Made by a program: the position numbers and the translations under genes | Origin: Neobacillus mesonae | Lineage (GTDB): Bacteria; Bacillota; Bacilli; Bacillales; Cytobacillaceae | Length of the DNA: 64,000 nucleotides | Direction of reading: 5' to 3' | NCBI RefSeq assembly: GCF_023715155.1 | Contig: NZ_JAMBNQ010000015.1 | Span: forward strand, 1 to 64,000 | Notes under the pieces: generated by a model | What the model was told of the DNA's origin: nothing | The model's input: only the letters and a program-made list of their open reading frames with translations | The model's database searches: none | Shown: positions 60,915-64,000 of the stretch, piece by piece | Layout of the letters: each line of letters opens with the position of its first letter | Numbering within the stretch: the stretch's first letter is position 1

Positions 60915-60920
60915 AAAAAT

Positions 60921-60968
60921 AGACCATGCGCGGGGAATACTGACGGCTTCCCGTGCGCTGGTCTTTTA
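60921..60968. terminator. Terminator between map and the DUF1128 gene
   Basis: AGACCA-TGCGCGGGGA pairs with TCCCGTGCGC-TGGTCT with few mismatches; T-rich tails on both sides. Confidence 0.85.
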
Positions 60969-61190
60969 TTTTTTTCTCAAGTTTCCTAATTCTTCAACTA
61001 ATGCCTGCATTTCATTAGGGCTGAAGGAGCTTTTCCTGAGGACCATTTCGTAAATTTCCTTTAGTTCCTCATACATTTCTTCATCAAAGTGAGAGGGTTT
61101 AATCGCCCCAAGATTTAAGACCCTTAATTTTTCTTTAATAGTTTCAATCATAAATTCCACATTTTCGACTGTCTTTTGTGATAAATCCAC
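60966..61190 (-). CDS. DUF1128 protein
   Basis: A 74-residue helical, charged protein with the family core LSQKTVENVEFMIETIKEKL and LGAIKPSHFDEE. GTG 61190 is preferred, since AAAGGGGGC sits 7 bases before it and family members begin at DLSQKT. Present in most Bacillaceae; function unknown. Confidence 0.85.
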   Translation of the reverse strand: MDLSQKTVENVEFMIETIKEKLRVLNLGAIKPSHFDEEMYEELKEIYEMVLRKSSFSPNEMQALVEELGNLRKK

Positions 61191-61350
61191 GTGCAAGCCC
61201 CCTTTAGCTTTTAGTTTCATCTTTTCACTTATACGCTATTCTGTCAATACAAACCTTATCTTCTCGTCTAAACTTAGAGGACTTGCATCATAGTTCAGTA
61301 TCAAGCAAAATAAATATAAAACATGTAGATAAAGAAAGGAAAGAATAAAT

Positions 61351-61689
61351 ATGACAAAGAAAAATCTTTTTTGGAAAGGAATGTTCCTGGGGGCACTTGC
61401 AGGGGGAGCCGTTAGTTTATTTGATAGAAATACCCGTGAGGTAATGAAGGGAAATGTCCAAAAAGCTTCCAGCAAGGTATATGACACGGTTAAACATCCG
61501 AAAGAAACTGTGACAAAAATCAAATCTATGATTGACGAAGTAAGTGAGGATTTTGCCTATCTTACTGACAAAGTTGAAGAAATTCGTGAATTAACACCGC
61601 AGGTAACTGATATCATAAAGGAAACAAAGGATACTTTTACGAAAGATGACGATAACGAGCTGATGGAGGATCTGATTGAACGAAAATAA
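61351..61689 (+). CDS. YtxH-like stress protein
   Basis: A 112-residue protein: one N-terminal hydrophobic, glycine-rich segment (GMFLGALAGGAVSLFD, residues 10-25) followed by a charged coiled-coil region, as in YtxH-family proteins that are induced in general stress. AAAGAAAGGAAAG precedes the ATG. It lies 24 bases before the YihY gene and probably shares its mRNA. Confidence 0.82.
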   Translation: MTKKNLFWKGMFLGALAGGAVSLFDRNTREVMKGNVQKASSKVYDTVKHPKETVTKIKSMIDEVSEDFAYLTDKVEEIRELTPQVTDIIKETKDTFTKDDDNELMEDLIERK

Positions 61690-61713
61690 GTCATTGTGTA
61701 AAAAGGAGAGGTG

Positions 61714-62553
61714 ATGATGGAAAAGAATAAAAATGTCCGTTCCTCCTTAATACGATTACTTTGGCACCGGATCAGTGAAGACGATATCCCGGGATTAAGT
61801 GCTCAACTGGCCTATTATTTCCTGCTTTCACTTTTCCCGCTTTTAATTGTTTTGTTTACATTAATTCCCTATATTCCAATCACGCAGCAGGATATGCTTG
61901 GAATTATTCGGGAATTTGCCCCAGTAGATGCCATGGTATTCATTGAAAAAACAATTCATGAAATTATGAGCCACCGCAGTGGGGGATTGCTGTCATTCGG
62001 GATTATCGGGACCATTTGGTCGGCATCCAATGGAATTAATGCTATTGTGAGGGCATTTAATAAAGCCTACAATGTACCGGAAAGCAGGTCATTCATTGTA
62101 GCAAGGGGAATGGCGGTTCTTCTTACATTTGGCATGATTTTTGTTTTTTTATTGGCCTTGATTTTACCAATATTCGGCAGAGAAATCGGCGAATTTATTT
62201 TTACTCAATTTGGCTATACTGATTTATTTCTTAATTTATGGCATACGTTAAGCATTGTCATTAGTGCGATTATTTTGTTTATTGTTTTTACAGGTTTATA
62301 TTGGATTGCGCCGAATGTCCGGCTCCGTTGCAGAAGTGCATTTCCAGGGGCTGTTTTTGCTGCTATTGGATGGATTGTTTCGTCGCTGGGCTTTTCCTTT
62401 TATGTCAGTAACTTTAGCAACTATACGGTCACGTATGGAAGTATTGGGGCTATCATTGTTTTGATGATATGGCTGTATATTTCCGCTTTCATTATAATTC
62501 TGGGGGGCGAAATCAATGCTTTTTACAGTGAAAAAAACCGCTCCAACTGCTAA
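61714..62553 (+). CDS. YihY/UPF0761 family membrane protein (YfkH-like)
   Basis: A 279-residue protein with six membrane segments. Family marks are DDIPGLSAQLAYYFLLSLFPLL (split over residues about 21-42), IWSASNGINAIVRAFNKAYN (about 108) and a final GSIGAIIVLMIWLYISAFII stretch. Length matches B. subtilis YfkH (about 275). Once called BrkB or RNase BN; the actual role is unknown. AAAAGGAGAGG precedes tandem ATG codons at 61711, 61714 and 61717; the middle one is the best-spaced choice, but the exact start is open. Confidence 0.88.
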   Translation: MMEKNKNVRSSLIRLLWHRISEDDIPGLSAQLAYYFLLSLFPLLIVLFTLIPYIPITQQDMLGIIREFAPVDAMVFIEKTIHEIMSHRSGGLLSFGIIGTIWSASNGINAIVRAFNKAYNVPESRSFIVARGMAVLLTFGMIFVFLLALILPIFGREIGEFIFTQFGYTDLFLNLWHTLSIVISAIILFIVFTGLYWIAPNVRLRCRSAFPGAVFAAIGWIVSSLGFSFYVSNFSNYTVTYGSIGAIIVLMIWLYISAFIIILGGEINAFYSEKNRSNC

Positions 62554-62649
62554 TAGTTACCTTTATGAAAATAATTTATCTGACCAAACTAGATATAGGG
62601 CCGCGGTACGATGGGTACTAAAGGCTCTCAAATAAGGGAGGTTAGGACA

Positions 62650-62754
62650 TTGACTAAACATACGAAAAAAGATGGCAGTACGAAACAAAAGGGTAAAGGC
62701 AGCAAGGGAAATAAAACATCTGGATCCGCGAATGGATCTAACGGATATCACTAA
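62650..62754 (+). CDS. Small basic, low-complexity protein (34 residues)
   Basis: TTG 62650 follows AAGGGAGG. The product is made of K, G, S, T and N almost entirely (MTKHTKKDGSTKQKGKGSKG, ending SNGYH). Similar tiny hydrophilic proteins in Bacillus are spore-associated, but no family is recognised. Supported only by the ribosome site and bias. Confidence 0.5.
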   Translation: MTKHTKKDGSTKQKGKGSKGNKTSGSANGSNGYH

Positions 62755-62774
62755 CCATATAAAAATGGCACAAA

Positions 62775-62802
62775 AAGACCGGGGGAAAAATCACCCGGTC
62801 TT
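62775..62802. terminator. Terminator at the end of the P-type ATPase gene
   Basis: AAGACCGGG (62775-62783) pairs with CCCGGTCTT (62794-62802) and overlaps the ATPase stop; the minus-strand tail is TTTTTGTGCC. Confidence 0.75.
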
Positions 62803-64000
62803 AAGATTTTAGTAATCGCAGGCTGTTTAAAATAACAAGGATGGTACTTCCTTCATGGCCGATAACCCCAAAGGGCAGATCAATGAATTGAAAGAAATTA
62901 GAGCAAATCAAAACCATAATAACAGATATGGAGAAAATAACATTCTGTTTAATGATTCGGTTCATTCGTTGTGAAAGACGGACAGCCTCGGAAATTCTCG
63001 GCAGGTCGTTCTTCATCAAGACGACATCAGCTGTTTCTAATGCGACATCGGTTCCTCCCCCCATTGCAATACCTACATTGGCAATTGCCAGGGCTGGTGC
63101 GTCATTGATTCCGTCGCCAACCATTGCTACGGTTTGATATTTTGATTTTAGTTCTTTTAGATGATCTACCTTCGTTTGCGGAAGACATTCTGCAAAAAAC
63201 TCCTCAACATGGCTTTCTGCCGCAATGGCTCTTGCTGTTTTTTCACTGTCCCCGGTTAGCATGATGGTTCGGATTCCTTGTTTTTTCAAATGGTCAATCG
63301 CAAGCTTTGTTTCCTCGCGAACCACGTCTTTTAAGGCAATCATTGCACTGAGTTCTCCATCAATTTCAATAAAAACAAGCGTATTTCCCTGTTCTGCTAA
63401 TTCCTTAACTTTTCCATCAGCAAAGTTCTCGACCGCTTCTTTTCCAACAAACGCGGCTTTTCCAATTTTCCATTGTTCGCCGCTGATTTTCGCCTTGATC
63501 CCCCAGCCTGGAACATCTTCTAAACTGTCAGGGGCGAGAAGATCCTGTTTTAGATGTTGTTTCGCATATTTTACAATGGCTTGTGCCAGCGGGTGATTTG
63601 ACTGATTTTCAATTGAAGCTGCTTTTAAAATCAAACTATCGCGGTCAAGCGTGTCTTTTACAATGATATTTGTTACTTCTGGTTTTCCCTTTGTCAGGGT
63701 GCCGGTTTTATCAAAGGCAATCGCTCCTAAATGGCTCAAGTTTTCTAAGTGGACACCGCCTTTTACGAGAATCCCATGCCGTGCCCCATTTGAAATGGCC
63801 GAGAGTGTTGCCGGCATAATGGACGCTACCAGAGCGCAGGGGGAGGCGACCACTAATAAAATCATGGAGCGATAAAAGGATTCATGCCAGGTCCAGCCTA
63901 ATACAAAGTGAGGCACGAAAAACATTGCTACAACAACTAGGAGAACTATTTTTACATATGTTCCTTCAAATCGCTCAATGAACAGCTGGGAAGGTGATTT
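62801..64000 (-). CDS. P1B-type metal ATPase, SPC/HEGST class (ZosA/PfeT-like), 5' end outside the window
   Basis: The C-terminal 399 or so residues of a heavy-metal pump; the frame stays open to 64000 (SPSQLFIERF upstream of the first in-window ATG), so the N-terminus is missing. The membrane metal site reads SPCALVAS, not CPC. DKTGTLTKG (phospho-Asp), LTGDSEKTARA and VGDGINDAPAL are intact. The last helices carry GVIGHEGSTILVILNSLRLL. SPC with HEGxT marks the P1B-4 group that exports Fe, Co or Zn, including B. subtilis ZosA/PfeT, so iron or zinc efflux is likely. Confidence 0.92.
   Translation of the reverse strand, partial: KSPSQLFIERFEGTYVKIVLLVVVAMFFVPHFVLGWTWHESFYRSMILLVVASPCALVASIMPATLSAISNGARHGILVKGGVHLENLSHLGAIAFDKTGTLTKGKPEVTNIIVKDTLDRDSLILKAASIENQSNHPLAQAIVKYAKQHLKQDLLAPDSLEDVPGWGIKAKISGEQWKIGKAAFVGKEAVENFADGKVKELAEQGNTLVFIEIDGELSAMIALKDVVREETKLAIDHLKKQGIRTIMLTGDSEKTARAIAAESHVEEFFAECLPQTKVDHLKELKSKYQTVAMVGDGINDAPALAIANVGIAMGGGTDVALETADVVLMKNDLPRISEAVRLSQRMNRIIKQNVIFSISVIMVLICSNFFQFIDLPFGVIGHEGSTILVILNSLRLLKS

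Overview
The window looks like a 64-kb stretch of chromosome from a low-GC, endospore-forming Bacillaceae (Bacillus/Neobacillus-like). The evidence is the dense Shine-Dalgarno sites, the frequent TTG/GTG starts, many intrinsic terminators, and typical Bacillus gene families (YfkAB, YaaH/SleL-like, YhfW, LiaFSR with PspA, SinI/SinR, YvpB, a YkvU-like flippase, a ZosA/PfeT-like pump). I saw no rRNA, tRNA, CRISPR array, transposase or phage block.

Layout. 0-0.5 kb: tandem array. 0.6-8.8 kb: K+ transporter (KtrD-like), acetyltransferase, hydroxyacid dehydrogenase, MFS exporter, then an acyl-CoA dehydrogenase/acyl-CoA synthetase pair behind a cre-like site. 8.8-9.7 kb: second array. 9.9-19.8 kb: RecQ, three-LysM glycosidase, YfkAB radical SAM protein, PanE-like reductase, MFS pump, two-gene ThrE-type exporter, C39-like protein. 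About 20.0 kb: a compact folded-RNA candidate. 20.4-24.3 kb: histidine kinase, HD-GYP protein with the same six-helix sensor, a 22-residue Cys/Trp-rich peptide, and an M50 protease with a PqqD-like N-terminal domain. 24.4-31.2 kb: GlnRS, oxidoreductase, BrnQ behind an Ile T-box, KynB-like enzyme, DUF2249 protein, four-Cys Fnr. 31.4-38.7 kb: flavodoxin plus metal-binding protein, DEAD-box-type helicase, amidase, YhfW, sporulation-type proteins. 38.8-42.5 kb: lia-type envelope-stress genes. 42.6-46.9 kb: Fur-boxed efeOBU iron uptake. 47-51.2 kb: flippase, BI-1 protein, MscL, AmpS. 51.4-52.9 kb: two more arrays. 53-57.8 kb: TopB, and HutH behind a leader ORF and terminator. 57.9-62.8 kb: PfkB kinase, a c-di-GMP-I riboswitch in front of sinI, convergent sinR, MAP, YtxH, YihY. 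62.8 kb to the edge: an iron/zinc-type P1B ATPase that runs off the window.

The strongest leads are: (1) the 20.3-24.4 kb locus, which reads as a peptide-signalling cassette (precursor-like peptide, RRE-bearing M50 protease, two paralogous membrane sensors with kinase and c-di-GMP phosphodiesterase outputs); (2) the c-di-GMP riboswitch controlling sinI, which would connect c-di-GMP directly to the SinR biofilm switch; (3) seven intergenic tandem arrays, six with a period of about 52 bp and one of about 42 bp, with mostly unrelated sequences; (4) two Fnr boxes centred at -41.5, one combined with a Fur box in front of flavodoxin; (5) the multi-hairpin RNA candidate near 19.95-20.03 kb. Functional links between genes are inference unless stated otherwise.
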